Of a DNA stretch of 64,000 nucleotides, positions 45,114 to 55,019 are shown piece after piece. The position numbers and the translations under genes were made by a program. This DNA is from Rhizobiales bacterium IMCC20636 (GTDB taxonomy: Bacteria; Pseudomonadota; Alphaproteobacteria; Rhizobiales; GCA-2746425). The notes under the pieces were generated by a model. That model saw nothing but the letters and a program-made list of their open reading frames with translations, was not told where the DNA came from and made no database searches. The DNA is taken from assembly GCA_016865015.1 (NCBI GenBank), contig CP018226.1, forward strand, positions 3,689,001 through 3,753,000, read 5' to 3'. Position 1 is the first letter of the stretch. The number at the start of each line of letters is the position of its first letter.

Positions 45114-46592
45114 CTAATCTTCCGCAAACGCCGAATTGGCCACATCAAGAAATCTTCTGTTCAAATCCTCATTGGCGGCAATGGCATCGACATAGATATC
45201 GAACAGAGTGTCATAGCGTTTGTGCAACGCCATATCCGGCTGATAAATCTTGTCGAAACCCACGATCTGGTCAAAAGCTGATGACACAGAACCGTGCAAT
45301 CCAATGGCGGCGGATGCGATGCCTGCAGCTCCCAGAATTCCGGTATCCCGTACCGCAACCCGCCGCAATTCACGACCGAGAATATCGGCTCTGATCTGAT
45401 TCCAGATGTCAGACTGAAAACCGCCGCCACCGCAATTGATCGCACGGCTCGACACACCTGCCGACTGTTCCACCGCTTCCAGTGCCATACGCGCCGAAAA
45501 GGCGACGCCTTCGTAGATTGAGCGCGCCATGTCGGCTCTGCTGGTTCTCTGGTCGAGCCCCAGGAACACACCTCTGGTATGCGCTTTCCAGATCGGAGCA
45601 CGCTCCCCCTGCAAATGCGGAATGAAAATCGGCGCAGGTCTGGAAAAATCTGATGCTGCAGCGTTCGCGGCCATTTCGGTCGGGCTTTGCCCTGTCAGCT
45701 CACCATACCATAATTTGGCAGCACCACCGGATTGGGTGGGCCCGACATGGATGCGAATATGCTCGCAGTCAGGGAAGACAATCACCCCTTCAGTCGGATG
45801 CAGTTTCGGTGAGGATATGCCCAGAATTTCACTGGTGCCACTCAGATAGGCTGTGGTTCCGGCTGTTGTCACCCCGCAGCCGACCAGGCCGGCCCAGGCG
45901 TCCATGGTGCCATTTGCAACCGGTATGCCGGCAGCAGGTCCCGACTGAACCTTGCCGACCACGGCCAGCACATCGCGCACCGGCACCACCCGTTCAGCCG
46001 CACCGGGCACAAGCTCCAGAACCTGCGGGATCACATGCAAGTTCTGATCGACCAACCCGATATTGGACAAGCCATCGGTTGCCAGTTCTCCGGTGAGTTT
46101 GAGGATGCAGTAATCTTTCGGCAGCATGACCCAGGCCGTTTGTTCCCAAATATCGGGCCTGTGCCGCACCATCCAGAGCATGCGCGAGAGAACATGACTG
46201 GCATCAATCGGCATGGGCGCACCCCACCAGGCAATGCGCTGTTCCAGAGATACGGCTGCATCGAGCTCTTTTGCTTCCGCATCAGCCCTGCCATCCTGCC
46301 ACAGGATAGCAGGCGCCAACGGGTTTCCAGCCCTGTCAACAAAGAGATGAGTGTTGACCTGCGAGCACACGCCAATGGCAGCGACATCGCTCACTTCGGA
46401 TGAGAATTTGGTGAAGGCGGTTTCAATCGGGCGCAGCCATTGCTCGGCATCCTGCTCCACAATACCGGCATTGCCGCGCTGTGTCGGATAAGCGTGCCCA
46501 AAGTGATCACGCACCTTGCCAGCCTGATCCAGCAAGCCGACTTTCACGGCCGTCGTGCCAACATCTATGCCAATGATTAATTCGCCTGCCAC
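45114..46592 (-). CDS. FGGY-family carbohydrate kinase (xylulokinase-like)
   Basis: Cytoplasmic sugar kinase of 492 residues that should phosphorylate the sugar brought in by the operon's ABC transporter. N-terminal ATPase-fold motif IGIDVGTTAVKVGLLD, QDGRADAEAKEL region, catalytic NGTMDAWAGLVGCGV (Asp base) near 230, and C-terminal GGGGFQSDIWNQIRADILGRELRRV. Most like XylB, but FGGY substrate ranges are broad. First gene of the operon. Confidence 0.9.
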   Translation of the reverse strand: MAGELIIGIDVGTTAVKVGLLDQAGKVRDHFGHAYPTQRGNAGIVEQDAEQWLRPIETAFTKFSSEVSDVAAIGVCSQVNTHLFVDRAGNPLAPAILWQDGRADAEAKELDAAVSLEQRIAWWGAPMPIDASHVLSRMLWMVRHRPDIWEQTAWVMLPKDYCILKLTGELATDGLSNIGLVDQNLHVIPQVLELVPGAAERVVPVRDVLAVVGKVQSGPAAGIPVANGTMDAWAGLVGCGVTTAGTTAYLSGTSEILGISSPKLHPTEGVIVFPDCEHIRIHVGPTQSGGAAKLWYGELTGQSPTEMAANAAASDFSRPAPIFIPHLQGERAPIWKAHTRGVFLGLDQRTSRADMARSIYEGVAFSARMALEAVEQSAGVSSRAINCGGGGFQSDIWNQIRADILGRELRRVAVRDTGILGAAGIASAAIGLHGSVSSAFDQIVGFDKIYQPDMALHKRYDTLFDIYVDAIAANEDLNRRFLDVANSAFAED

Positions 46593-46671
46593 GCGCCTGC
46601 CTTCAGATCATGATTGCCCAGCGGCAACACTACATCAGCCAGACAGATTCAGACCAGAGCTTGAAGAGGGC

Positions 46672-49600
46672 TTAGTAATCTTTTTCGAAAAAGATGCCGA
46701 GGCCGGTATTGCCTTGGGAGGACACAGACCCCTTGGCGGTCAGATCATCGGTGATATCCAGATTGATGGTCGCTTCCGATTCCTGACCGGCCTCGACCCC
46801 AAGATAGACATTTTCGTTGATGTATTTGCCAACGCGCAAAGCTGTGTTGCCGTCGCCATCGCTGACGATATCAATATCATCCAGACCAATGCCATCGCGC
46901 AGGCTGCCAATCAGACCCGGGCTGTTGCCACCGGTCAATTCCAGTGCAATCGACGCCAGACGGGCGACCTGCAAAGGCGACAATTCACCAACGCCACGCC
47001 CGAATATGATCTGCGACAAGACTTCATCCTGAGGCAATGACGGGGATGATGTGAAGGTGACATCAATATCGTCGAGACGGCCTTCAATACGAATGAATGC
47101 GGCGACGTCTTCGGTCTCGACGCGGGCGAGGAAGTTGATCCGCGGATTGAGATCACCCTGCATCAGGATCGTGCCCTCCTCCAGATCGATGCGGCGTCCA
47201 ACAATCGCCAAGCGGCCCCGTATGAGATTGAATTGTCCGACAGGGACAATATCAAATGTCGGTCCGGTCAGGCGAATGCGGCCACCCAGTTCCGCGTCCA
47301 GTCCCCGGCCACGTACGAAAATCCTGTTTGGTGCATTGACCGTGACATCGAGGGTCAGAACGAATGGGCGCGCTGACGGCTTTGGAGTTGGTGTTGCGCG
47401 CTCAATTCTGGCCAGCGTCTCGCGAACGATCCCTGGCGGCATGACATGACGTACATCCAGCAGTTCGGCACTGGACGCAAAACTCTCCGGAACCGTAATC
47501 TCGGTCTCGCCCAAATTGATCTCGCCCGAAAGAAACGGGTTGCTGACCAGATTGCCGGTCAGCGACAGGGATCCGTTCAGGACTGTGGAGAATGTCTGTG
47601 CATCGGTATAGCGCGCTTCGTTGAGACGGATCGTCAAATTGCTGGTCGATTGATCGAATATGCCCACAACACCGGAAGCGGTGACTGTGCCGCCGCTGGC
47701 CAGAGCTGCGCTGAAACTGTCGATATTGGCCTGACTGCCATCAAGCGACGCTGAGAGATTGATGTTGTTGAGGCGTGCATTGGCCAAGGGATCGGAGAAG
47801 GTGCCATTGGCAACAGACAAGCGACCACCAATTTGCGGATTCTGGAAAGTGCCCCTCACCTGCATATCCAGCGTGGCGGCGCCGGTCGCTGTGGCACCAC
47901 GATCCCGCAGGATCGGATCGACCAGCGACAGCGGCGCATTTCCAGAAACGTCGATTGCCAGACTGGAGGCCGCCAGAGACACCTGCCCGCCAGCTGTCAG
48001 ATTCAACCCTTGCGCATTGGTCGCGGCAGCCTGGATCAGCGTCAGGATACGATCCTGAAACACACCTGTTGCGGAGAGTTGCAAGGGGGAAATCGCGGCA
48101 TCTTCCAAGGGCTGTGCCGACAGTCCGGAGCCATCCAGCGTAAAGCTGGCATTGGGATTGTCCGAGCTTCCCGTAATCAGCACCTGCCCGTTAATGCGTC
48201 CCTGCAGATTGAGATCGGGGACAATTGCATTGGCGATGTTCAACGGAAGCGCATTGATAGCAACGCGAATATCCATTTGACGCCCGGAACTGCCATCTAT
48301 CTGGATGCTGCCATCGCCGACCTGCAATGTGGCGTTGGAGATATCTACAGACCCGTCGCGCAATTGCACTTGCGCGGGCTCTGTCAATCGCGCGTTGGCA
48401 ATATCCGACAAGAGGTCAAATTTGTTCACGGTGATGCGCGATGATACATCACTGCGGGCCATTTGCCCGGCGGTGGAAAACGACGTGTTGTTATCCGCCA
48501 AAGCCGCATCCAGATTGAAGCTGGTGACATCACCGGAGGTGGTCACCGTGCCATCTATGCTGGTGACATCAAAATCGCTCACGACCACCGACCGTGCTGT
48601 GACCGTTCCATTGACGCCCGGGAGGCGGAACAGTTCCGAGATCGTCGCCTTCACATCAGCGCTGCCGATGCGGATATCGTTGAACAGTACATTGCGCGCC
48701 GTCAGGTCGATGTCAGCTGACTGGGTTTGCCCCGCTCGGGTTCCTGTTGACTGGGCGCTGGCGGTCTCCGGTTGCAGGCGGATCGTGCCATTCACCTCGC
48801 CGGATGCCTGGACCAGACCCAACGCTGCGACAGGGCCGATGTCACGGCTTTGAATGGTGAGATCGGCATCAATCAGGCCGCTGGCGTTCATCGCCAGATC
48901 GCCTTCTATATCTGTTGCGCCGATGTTGAGGCGCAGCCCGGTCAAGCTGCGCGTGTTTTCGCTGGTGGCAACACGACCGGCCAATGTCAGCCGCTGACGG
49001 TCGATGAATCCATCACCGGACAGATTGCCTGTCAACGTCTCGCCATCGGTGTTGCCATCAAACACAAATGCAATATCACGCACCGGCTTGCCGGAAAGCG
49101 ACCCCTCTTTCAGACCAAGTTTCGCCATTAGATCAAACGGGGTTTGCTGGCCGTTCAGGCTAAGGTCCAGCGTCAGCGGTCCAGTGCCATTGGGACTGAT
49201 GCTGGCAATGTTCCGGATCAAGGCCTGTCCGGTGAGATCGGCTATTTCGCTGGCGAAGCGCCCATTCAGGTTCAATTCGGCCTGATCGTTGGAGACTTCA
49301 AAATTGCGGAAGCTCAATCCTTCAGTATTGCGCGCCACTCCGCCGAACAGGCTTGTGGTGCCGCGCAACAGATTGTCGACTTGCTCGATATCGACCTGCA
49401 TCGAGCGACCCGCACCTTCCAGCGTCAGATCAAAACTGCCGCCAATCAGCCCGATTGTTCCCTGAGCCATAAGTGCGGTTGCGCCGCCGAGCCTGCGCCC
49501 GGCGAGGAACGAGAACGCGTTGAGATCTGCGGTTTCCAGTTCGATATTTCCATCAAATGTGCCACCTGACAGAACACCGTTTGCTGCAACTTTGAGAGTT

Positions 49601-50994
49601 TCACCTGTTACAGAGAAATCATCGATCTTCATGCCGATTGCAGGCGTCCATACGCCTGAACCTCTGGTGCTGATTTGTGTGCCGATGGCTTGTGCCAGAG
49701 CTGGCTTTGTGGCGGCAATGCCAGTCATTGCGCCTTCAAACTGATGGGAGACCGAACGTTGGGTCGGGTCATTTGCGTTTTTCACCACGCCAAAGGCCTG
49801 CAGCGCCACCTCATCCAGATTCATGTCTGCGCTGCGCAGATCGCTCAGGCGCAGATCTGACCGCCAGTTCTCGCTGTTGCTCACATCATAGGAGATGGTG
49901 AGTGAGGCGCCGGCAATTGTCTGGCTGGTTGTACCAAAGGGAAGTTCCAGGCGCGCATCCTGTGTCGGTGCCAGGGACAAATCTACATTGAGGCGGCTGA
50001 GAAAACCGTCATCCAATGTGGCTGCATTGGCAGATAGCTGGACGCTGCCGCTGTCAATTTCCAGGCGGTTCAGCGCAACATTTCCTTCTGGGGCAAACAA
50101 GGCATCAAACAACAAATTGCTGCGGTCGCCAAAAAACGGACGCGTGGTGGGAGGCAAGATGTCAGATAGAGGGCCCTGTAGGGTTGCAACCGCCTGCAAG
50201 CCAGAAGCTGTATCGTCAAAAGTGAGTTCACCACGCAGGATGGGTTGATCGGCCACATTGAAGTCAAGCGACACGACCAGATCATCCAGCGGCGCGTCTC
50301 CTGCAATCTTCAGCGAAACAGGTGGTCGGTTTTCCAGGCGCAACAAGGTTGCGATGACGCCATCTTCCGGCTCCTGCAGGTCAATATCCAGAGCGAGTGT
50401 CCGGTCGCCAGCGCGATAATCGGCAGCAATCAGAAAACTGCCGCCGGAACCATCAAGCCGCTGGATATCCAGATCAAGGTTGAGCGACCCGCTTTCCAGA
50501 GTGATTGAACCGTTGAGGCTGGCTTCGGTTTCCAGACCAAACACGGTTGGTCCGAATGCGATGACAGGAACATTCAGCTTCTGAAGCTCAATGGCGACCG
50601 GCAGATCGGGAATTGCAAAACTGCTGGCTTCCGGAGATGGCAGGCTTTCATCGGCCAGCGCTTTTCTCTTGAAGTCGATGCGCTCCGCTTCCAGGCTTTC
50701 AATCTCGAGGCTGCCACGAAACAACGCGGTCCGGTTCCACACCAGGCTTGGATTGATGATTTCCAGCCAGATGCCTGCCTGATCGGCAATGGTAATACTG
50801 TCAAAGCTGACATTCGATGACAAAGAACCCTGCAACCCATTGAGGCGTATCTGCCGATTGTCAGTGGACAGCTGGCCTTCAACAAATTCGATGAGCGCAG
50901 ATTTTTCCTGTTCTTCCTGCGCCAGACTGGGCGACACAAGCCCTACCATCAGGATCAGAGCTGCGAATAGGGAAAGCAATTGTCTCACGATCAA
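46672..50994 (-). CDS. tamB: Translocation and assembly module TamB
   Basis: A 1440-residue protein, anchored at the inner membrane by the N-terminal hydrophobic segment (about residues 5-25) and spanning the periplasm to the outer membrane as a long beta-rich groove. The repetitive beta pattern fills most of the chain, and the C-terminal DUF490/TamB domain is clear (GRGLDAELGGRIRLTGPTFD, GRLAIVGRRIDLEEGTILMQGDLNPRINFLARVET, LSQIIFGRGVGELSPLQVARLAS), ending FEKDY. Works with TamA in outer-membrane protein assembly and perhaps phospholipid transport. Start TTG 50994 overlaps the TamA stop; GTG 50988 is possible. Confidence 0.95.
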   Translation of the reverse strand: MIVRQLLSLFAALILMVGLVSPSLAQEEQEKSALIEFVEGQLSTDNRQIRLNGLQGSLSSNVSFDSITIADQAGIWLEIINPSLVWNRTALFRGSLEIESLEAERIDFKRKALADESLPSPEASSFAIPDLPVAIELQKLNVPVIAFGPTVFGLETEASLNGSITLESGSLNLDLDIQRLDGSGGSFLIAADYRAGDRTLALDIDLQEPEDGVIATLLRLENRPPVSLKIAGDAPLDDLVVSLDFNVADQPILRGELTFDDTASGLQAVATLQGPLSDILPPTTRPFFGDRSNLLFDALFAPEGNVALNRLEIDSGSVQLSANAATLDDGFLSRLNVDLSLAPTQDARLELPFGTTSQTIAGASLTISYDVSNSENWRSDLRLSDLRSADMNLDEVALQAFGVVKNANDPTQRSVSHQFEGAMTGIAATKPALAQAIGTQISTRGSGVWTPAIGMKIDDFSVTGETLKVAANGVLSGGTFDGNIELETADLNAFSFLAGRRLGGATALMAQGTIGLIGGSFDLTLEGAGRSMQVDIEQVDNLLRGTTSLFGGVARNTEGLSFRNFEVSNDQAELNLNGRFASEIADLTGQALIRNIASISPNGTGPLTLDLSLNGQQTPFDLMAKLGLKEGSLSGKPVRDIAFVFDGNTDGETLTGNLSGDGFIDRQRLTLAGRVATSENTRSLTGLRLNIGATDIEGDLAMNASGLIDADLTIQSRDIGPVAALGLVQASGEVNGTIRLQPETASAQSTGTRAGQTQSADIDLTARNVLFNDIRIGSADVKATISELFRLPGVNGTVTARSVVVSDFDVTSIDGTVTTSGDVTSFNLDAALADNNTSFSTAGQMARSDVSSRITVNKFDLLSDIANARLTEPAQVQLRDGSVDISNATLQVGDGSIQIDGSSGRQMDIRVAINALPLNIANAIVPDLNLQGRINGQVLITGSSDNPNASFTLDGSGLSAQPLEDAAISPLQLSATGVFQDRILTLIQAAATNAQGLNLTAGGQVSLAASSLAIDVSGNAPLSLVDPILRDRGATATGAATLDMQVRGTFQNPQIGGRLSVANGTFSDPLANARLNNINLSASLDGSQANIDSFSAALASGGTVTASGVVGIFDQSTSNLTIRLNEARYTDAQTFSTVLNGSLSLTGNLVSNPFLSGEINLGETEITVPESFASSAELLDVRHVMPPGIVRETLARIERATPTPKPSARPFVLTLDVTVNAPNRIFVRGRGLDAELGGRIRLTGPTFDIVPVGQFNLIRGRLAIVGRRIDLEEGTILMQGDLNPRINFLARVETEDVAAFIRIEGRLDDIDVTFTSSPSLPQDEVLSQIIFGRGVGELSPLQVARLASIALELTGGNSPGLIGSLRDGIGLDDIDIVSDGDGNTALRVGKYINENVYLGVEAGQESEATINLDITDDLTAKGSVSSQGNTGLGIFFEKDY

Positions 50995-52922
50995 AACGCC
51001 TGTCCAATGCCAACATAAATTCCAAAAGCCGGATCATCATCATTTGGATCAAGTGGCACCGCCACATCCAACCGGAGTGCGCCAAGGCCAGTGTAATAGC
51101 GCAACCCTGCGCCGACGCCGATCTTGATATCTTCGGAAAAGTCTATGGCACTATCAGCACCAACCGTGCCGACATCAATAAAGGCTACGGCCCCAAAGCT
51201 GTTGGTCAGGCGCTGGCGCAGTTCCAGCGAGCCCTCAAGCAGAGAACGACCACCGGAGATCGACCCGTCTGGTTCGGTCACACCAATATTCTTGTACCCG
51301 TAACCACGTACAGAACCGCCGCCGCCGGTAAAGAACAGCAGATCGGGTGGCGCTTCGGTTACAGAAATACCTGCCAGCGAACCAAGCTTGAGACGTCCGG
51401 CCAGAACTGTGTTCTTGCTACCAAGCGCCAGATAGGTACGGCCTTCCAGTTCCAGATGCAGACCTGCGCCTTCAAATTCCCATTCGTAAAATGGGCGGGC
51501 TTTCAGATCCGCATAAAACCCTTCAGTTGGTTCCAGCTTGTTGTCGCGGTTGTCAAAGGTGGCCTGGCTGAGAATGCCGGTTGTGAATAATTGGCGGGTT
51601 CCGAACGTATCGGTATATTCGCCAAACTCGGCAAACAGGCCGCCGGTAAACGTCAGCTCATCTGAATAATAATGGGTCAGCGTCGCGTGACTGGAGACAG
51701 ATGTTTCCGTGTAGGTCTCGTTGACTTCCCGCTTGGCCGTGACACCAAGCTTCAGATCCGTATCAGGATTGAAGACACCCGGTTTGGTGAACTCGGCACC
51801 CAGCAGATAATCGATTTCGTCATAATTGACCGTGTTACCGAACCCTGCGATCTGACCATCTATGCGCAGGCGTTCGGCCCTGCCGAACAGATTGCGATGC
51901 AGCCAATAGGCCTCGATTCCCGCCCCGTCGATGGTTGACAGCGTTGCGCCCACGCCAATGCGGCGCGGCTTTTTCTCGCCGGTTCTGATGTTGATGGGCA
52001 GGCTGCCATTCGGCAGAACGGTCTCGCCCTCTTCAACTCTCTGCATGGAAAACACGCCGAGCCGTTCAAGCCGCTTGCGTGCCTTTTCCAGATCATCAGG
52101 ATCAAATTCCTTGCCTTTGATCAGGCCAGCCATATAGCGCACAAACTCCGGGTCCATGCGTTCTGTGCCCTCGACTGTGATATCGCCATAGACCGCACGC
52201 GGCCCCTCAGCCATCCACAAATAGACGCGCAAATAATCTTCCTGATGCAGCGCCGTCACTGTCTTCTTGGACACGCGCGCCTTGGGGTAGCCTTGCTGAC
52301 GCCAGGCCTCACGCGACAACTCGCCAGCCAGACGCACCACCTTCGCACGTGCCGGTTCGCCGTTCGCAAAGCCACGCTCTTTCGGCAGATCAACAACATC
52401 TTTCGGATCAACAGGCGCAGGAGCCGGGTTCATGACGATGCTGTCATGAAAACTGAACGCATTGCCGGGTGTCACCACAACGTCAACAGTCGATACGGCC
52501 GGAATCTGGGTGCCTGCGGGAATATCAGCCGCCTCACGACCGTTGAGTTTGATCGATATGCCGCCACCATAATGCGCCTCATTATAGAGCGCGGCCTGAA
52601 TGCGGCGATAATCACCTTTGGCGCGGGCGATCAGCCCTGCGGAGCCACCGACCGGCGTGCCACTTCCGCGGAGGAGTTCCGACGCGCCTTCAATGGCGTT
52701 GGCAATGTCCTTGTCTTCCGTGGGCAGAATGGTGAGTTCGGCTTCGTAATCCTTCGGATCAATGAGATCATCGTCTGCAGCCCCGTCAGCCTTGCAGGCG
52801 CCAAACAGACATTTTCCAAACAGTTCCAGCGCGTAAGCGGGCGCATGCACTGCTGGCACAATGACCAGCAGAGCTATCGCAAAAGCAGGCAGTATCCTAA
52901 TCATGGACCGCGACAGCCGCAT
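50991..52922 (-). CDS. tamA: Translocation and assembly module TamA (Omp85 family)
   Basis: Outer-membrane protein of 643 residues. Signal peptide (residues 1-32, ending APAYA), three POTRA domains (about 60-310; e.g. VYLWMAEGPRAVYGDITVEGTERM), then a 16-strand Omp85 barrel containing VRGYGYKNIG and the ending AFGIYVGIGQAF with C-terminal Phe. Partner of TamB, the next gene, overlapped by 4 bp. GGAG precedes the ATG. Confidence 0.95.
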   Translation of the reverse strand: MRLSRSMIRILPAFAIALLVIVPAVHAPAYALELFGKCLFGACKADGAADDDLIDPKDYEAELTILPTEDKDIANAIEGASELLRGSGTPVGGSAGLIARAKGDYRRIQAALYNEAHYGGGISIKLNGREAADIPAGTQIPAVSTVDVVVTPGNAFSFHDSIVMNPAPAPVDPKDVVDLPKERGFANGEPARAKVVRLAGELSREAWRQQGYPKARVSKKTVTALHQEDYLRVYLWMAEGPRAVYGDITVEGTERMDPEFVRYMAGLIKGKEFDPDDLEKARKRLERLGVFSMQRVEEGETVLPNGSLPINIRTGEKKPRRIGVGATLSTIDGAGIEAYWLHRNLFGRAERLRIDGQIAGFGNTVNYDEIDYLLGAEFTKPGVFNPDTDLKLGVTAKREVNETYTETSVSSHATLTHYYSDELTFTGGLFAEFGEYTDTFGTRQLFTTGILSQATFDNRDNKLEPTEGFYADLKARPFYEWEFEGAGLHLELEGRTYLALGSKNTVLAGRLKLGSLAGISVTEAPPDLLFFTGGGGSVRGYGYKNIGVTEPDGSISGGRSLLEGSLELRQRLTNSFGAVAFIDVGTVGADSAIDFSEDIKIGVGAGLRYYTGLGALRLDVAVPLDPNDDDPAFGIYVGIGQAF

Positions 52923-53118
52923 TCAAAAAGACTCCATACAAACAGTTTTCCAAGACGCACAGTGCGCCTCAGTGAGGTCATGAAAATAGCTCGGTTTCCA
53001 CAATACCGCAGTTCAATGGAAAAACCATACACCACATGCGCTTAACTTGAACACGCTAATGTAATTAGGTTTAAATGTGTTGGGGACAAGGCAGAAATGC
53101 CTTGTCTGCGTCAACGCT

Positions 53119-54402
53119 CTAATTTCCCATCAGTGCGGGCAACGTCAGGGAAATTGCCGGAACATAGGTGACCAGCAGCAGTGCGGCCAGAATGGCCAGA
53201 TAAAACGGCCAGATTGTTTTCAACGCGTCCTCAATCGGCACCTTGCCTACGGCACAGCCGACAAACAGGCAGGCACCGACGGGCGGAGTGCAGAGCCCAA
53301 GGCCAAGGTTCATCATCAACATGATGCCGAACTGAACCGGGTCCATGCCAAGGTTTGTCGCAATCGGCATGAAAATGGGCGTGCAAATCAGGATCAGGGC
53401 GGCCATGTCCATGATCATGCCCAACAGCAGCAGCATGATGTTGATCATCAGCAGAATGATCAGCGGATTATCAGAGATCGACAGCAGGAAACTGGATAGC
53501 AAACCGGGCACTTCATAGAGTGCCAGCAAGTAGCCGAAGGCACCAGCGCACGCGATAAGGATCATCACCATCGACGTTGTGCGCACGGATGTGGTGACGG
53601 CGATCTTGAATTGCTTCCAGGACAGAGACCGATAGACGAAGGCCGTCAGGAGCAGAGCGTAGATTGCACCGAATGCGCCTGATTCCGTCACCGTGAACAC
53701 GCCTGACAAGACGCCGCCGACGATGATCACGGCTGTCACGAACCCCGGCAGAGCCGAAGCGGCCGTGACAGCGACGGTGCGCCATCCGGGAAACGGTTCT
53801 GAGGGGTAGTTCTTCTTGATCGCAATGACATAGGCGGCGATTGCAAGACAGACACACATCAGAACACCGGGCACAACGCCCGCCAGAAACAGTTTTGAAA
53901 TCGAGATGCCGCCACCAGCGGCCACCGCAAAAATGATCATGTTGTGGCTTGGCGGGATGACGACGCCGGCGATGGATGAAGTCACAGTTACATTGACCGC
54001 ATAATCGCCATCATAGCCCTTTTCCTTCATGATCGGGATCAGCAGGGAGCCAAGCGCGGAAATGTCGGCGACCGCCGAGCCCGAGATGCCGCCAAACAGC
54101 ATGCTGGAAAAAATGTTGACCGAAGCCAATCCGCCGCGCACATGACCAACGAGGGCCGATGCAAAGTGAACGAGCCGCTTGGCGATGCCGCCATGAAGCA
54201 TCAACTCACCTGCAAAAATGAAGAAAGGGATGGCAAGAAGTGAGAAGATGGTGGTGCCAGAAACGATCCGTTGAAACGGGATGAGCAGCGGAAAGCCTTC
54301 ATAAAAGAAAGCTGCCAAGGCTGCCACACCCATGGCAAAGGCAACAGGGACGCCAATGACGACGCAGATGGCAAAAAGCCCCAGGAGAATAAACAAGCCC
54401 AT
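53119..54402 (-). CDS. TRAP transporter large permease (DctM)
   Basis: Inner-membrane protein of 427 residues, about twelve segments, DctM family: LLAIPFFIFAGELMLHGGIAKRLVHFASALVGHVRGGLASVNI near 55, FGGISGSAVADISALGSLLIPIMKEKGYD near 110, IPPSHNMIIFAVAAGGGISISKLF, and LGLCTPPVGACLFVGCAVGKV near 360. Uses a sodium gradient to import a C4-dicarboxylate or similar acid. Its ATG overlaps the DctQ stop. Confidence 0.96.
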   Translation of the reverse strand: MGLFILLGLFAICVVIGVPVAFAMGVAALAAFFYEGFPLLIPFQRIVSGTTIFSLLAIPFFIFAGELMLHGGIAKRLVHFASALVGHVRGGLASVNIFSSMLFGGISGSAVADISALGSLLIPIMKEKGYDGDYAVNVTVTSSIAGVVIPPSHNMIIFAVAAGGGISISKLFLAGVVPGVLMCVCLAIAAYVIAIKKNYPSEPFPGWRTVAVTAASALPGFVTAVIIVGGVLSGVFTVTESGAFGAIYALLLTAFVYRSLSWKQFKIAVTTSVRTTSMVMILIACAGAFGYLLALYEVPGLLSSFLLSISDNPLIILLMINIMLLLLGMIMDMAALILICTPIFMPIATNLGMDPVQFGIMLMMNLGLGLCTPPVGACLFVGCAVGKVPIEDALKTIWPFYLAILAALLLVTYVPAISLTLPALMGN

Positions 54403-54935
54403 CAGTTTGTGCCCTGCTCAAGTGCCACGGGTTCGGCAAAATAATAACGGTAAGTGCGCGACAATGCATGAGCTGACGCAAAAACGAAAACGAGCCCACC
54501 ACAAATTGCAGCCGCCAGTGTGCGGATGCCTTCAGGGATATTGAGCATGGCAAGATTGGTGCTCCAGCCGAATTCGACCAGTTCGATACAGGCGAACAGC
54601 ATGATGAATCCGAAGAACGCCAAAATCAGGTCTGCGACAATCCGCAAGGGTTTGCGCAGCCAATCAGGGAACGCCTCCCGAATGAAGCTCACGCCCAGAT
54701 GTGTCTCTTCGTGCACCCCGGCAGCTGCACCGAGAAACGTGATATAGACCACCAACAGAAGCGCCAGTTGCTCAACCCAGGTTGGCGTGACATTCAGCAC
54801 GTAGCGACCAAAAACAAGCCAACCGAAAATGACCAGCAATGTAACGATTGCGATGCTGCAAATAAAAATACACAGCTTGCTGATCAATGGCAGGAGGCGA
54901 TCAATCATTTTCAAAAAACCGATTATGCTTTGCAC
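54402..54935 (-). CDS. TRAP transporter small permease (DctQ)
   Basis: A 177-residue membrane protein with four segments and the DctQ motif VFGRYVLNVTPTWVEQLALLLVVYITFLGAAAGVHEETHLGV. GTG 54935 is preferred because AGGTGG lies just upstream; an in-frame start at 54956 or the ATG at 54908 are alternatives. Middle gene of the operon, separated from the binding protein by a strong hairpin. Confidence 0.9.
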   Translation of the reverse strand: MQSIIGFLKMIDRLLPLISKLCIFICSIAIVTLLVIFGWLVFGRYVLNVTPTWVEQLALLLVVYITFLGAAAGVHEETHLGVSFIREAFPDWLRKPLRIVADLILAFFGFIMLFACIELVEFGWSTNLAMLNIPEGIRTLAAAICGGLVFVFASAHALSRTYRYYFAEPVALEQGTN

Positions 54936-54963
54936 GGGCCACCTGTCATTTCGCAAAGAAAAT

Positions 54964-55001
54964 CCCGCGCCTTTTCGCCCAGACAGACATAAAGGCGCGG
55001 G
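54964..55001 (-). terminator. Hairpin between TRAP binding protein and small permease
   Basis: Eleven-base-pair stem CCCGCGCCTTT/AAAGGCGCGGG with a 16-base loop, followed on the minus strand by ATTTTCTTT. Lies 19 bp past the binding-protein stop; probably an attenuator or 3' stabiliser. Confidence 0.7.
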
Positions 55002-55019
55002 TTCGTCAGGAGTGTGACC

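Noticed and set aside
46672-52922. Long open frames antisense to TamB and TamA
   Set aside because: Explained by codon bias of the real genes; no start signals or domains.
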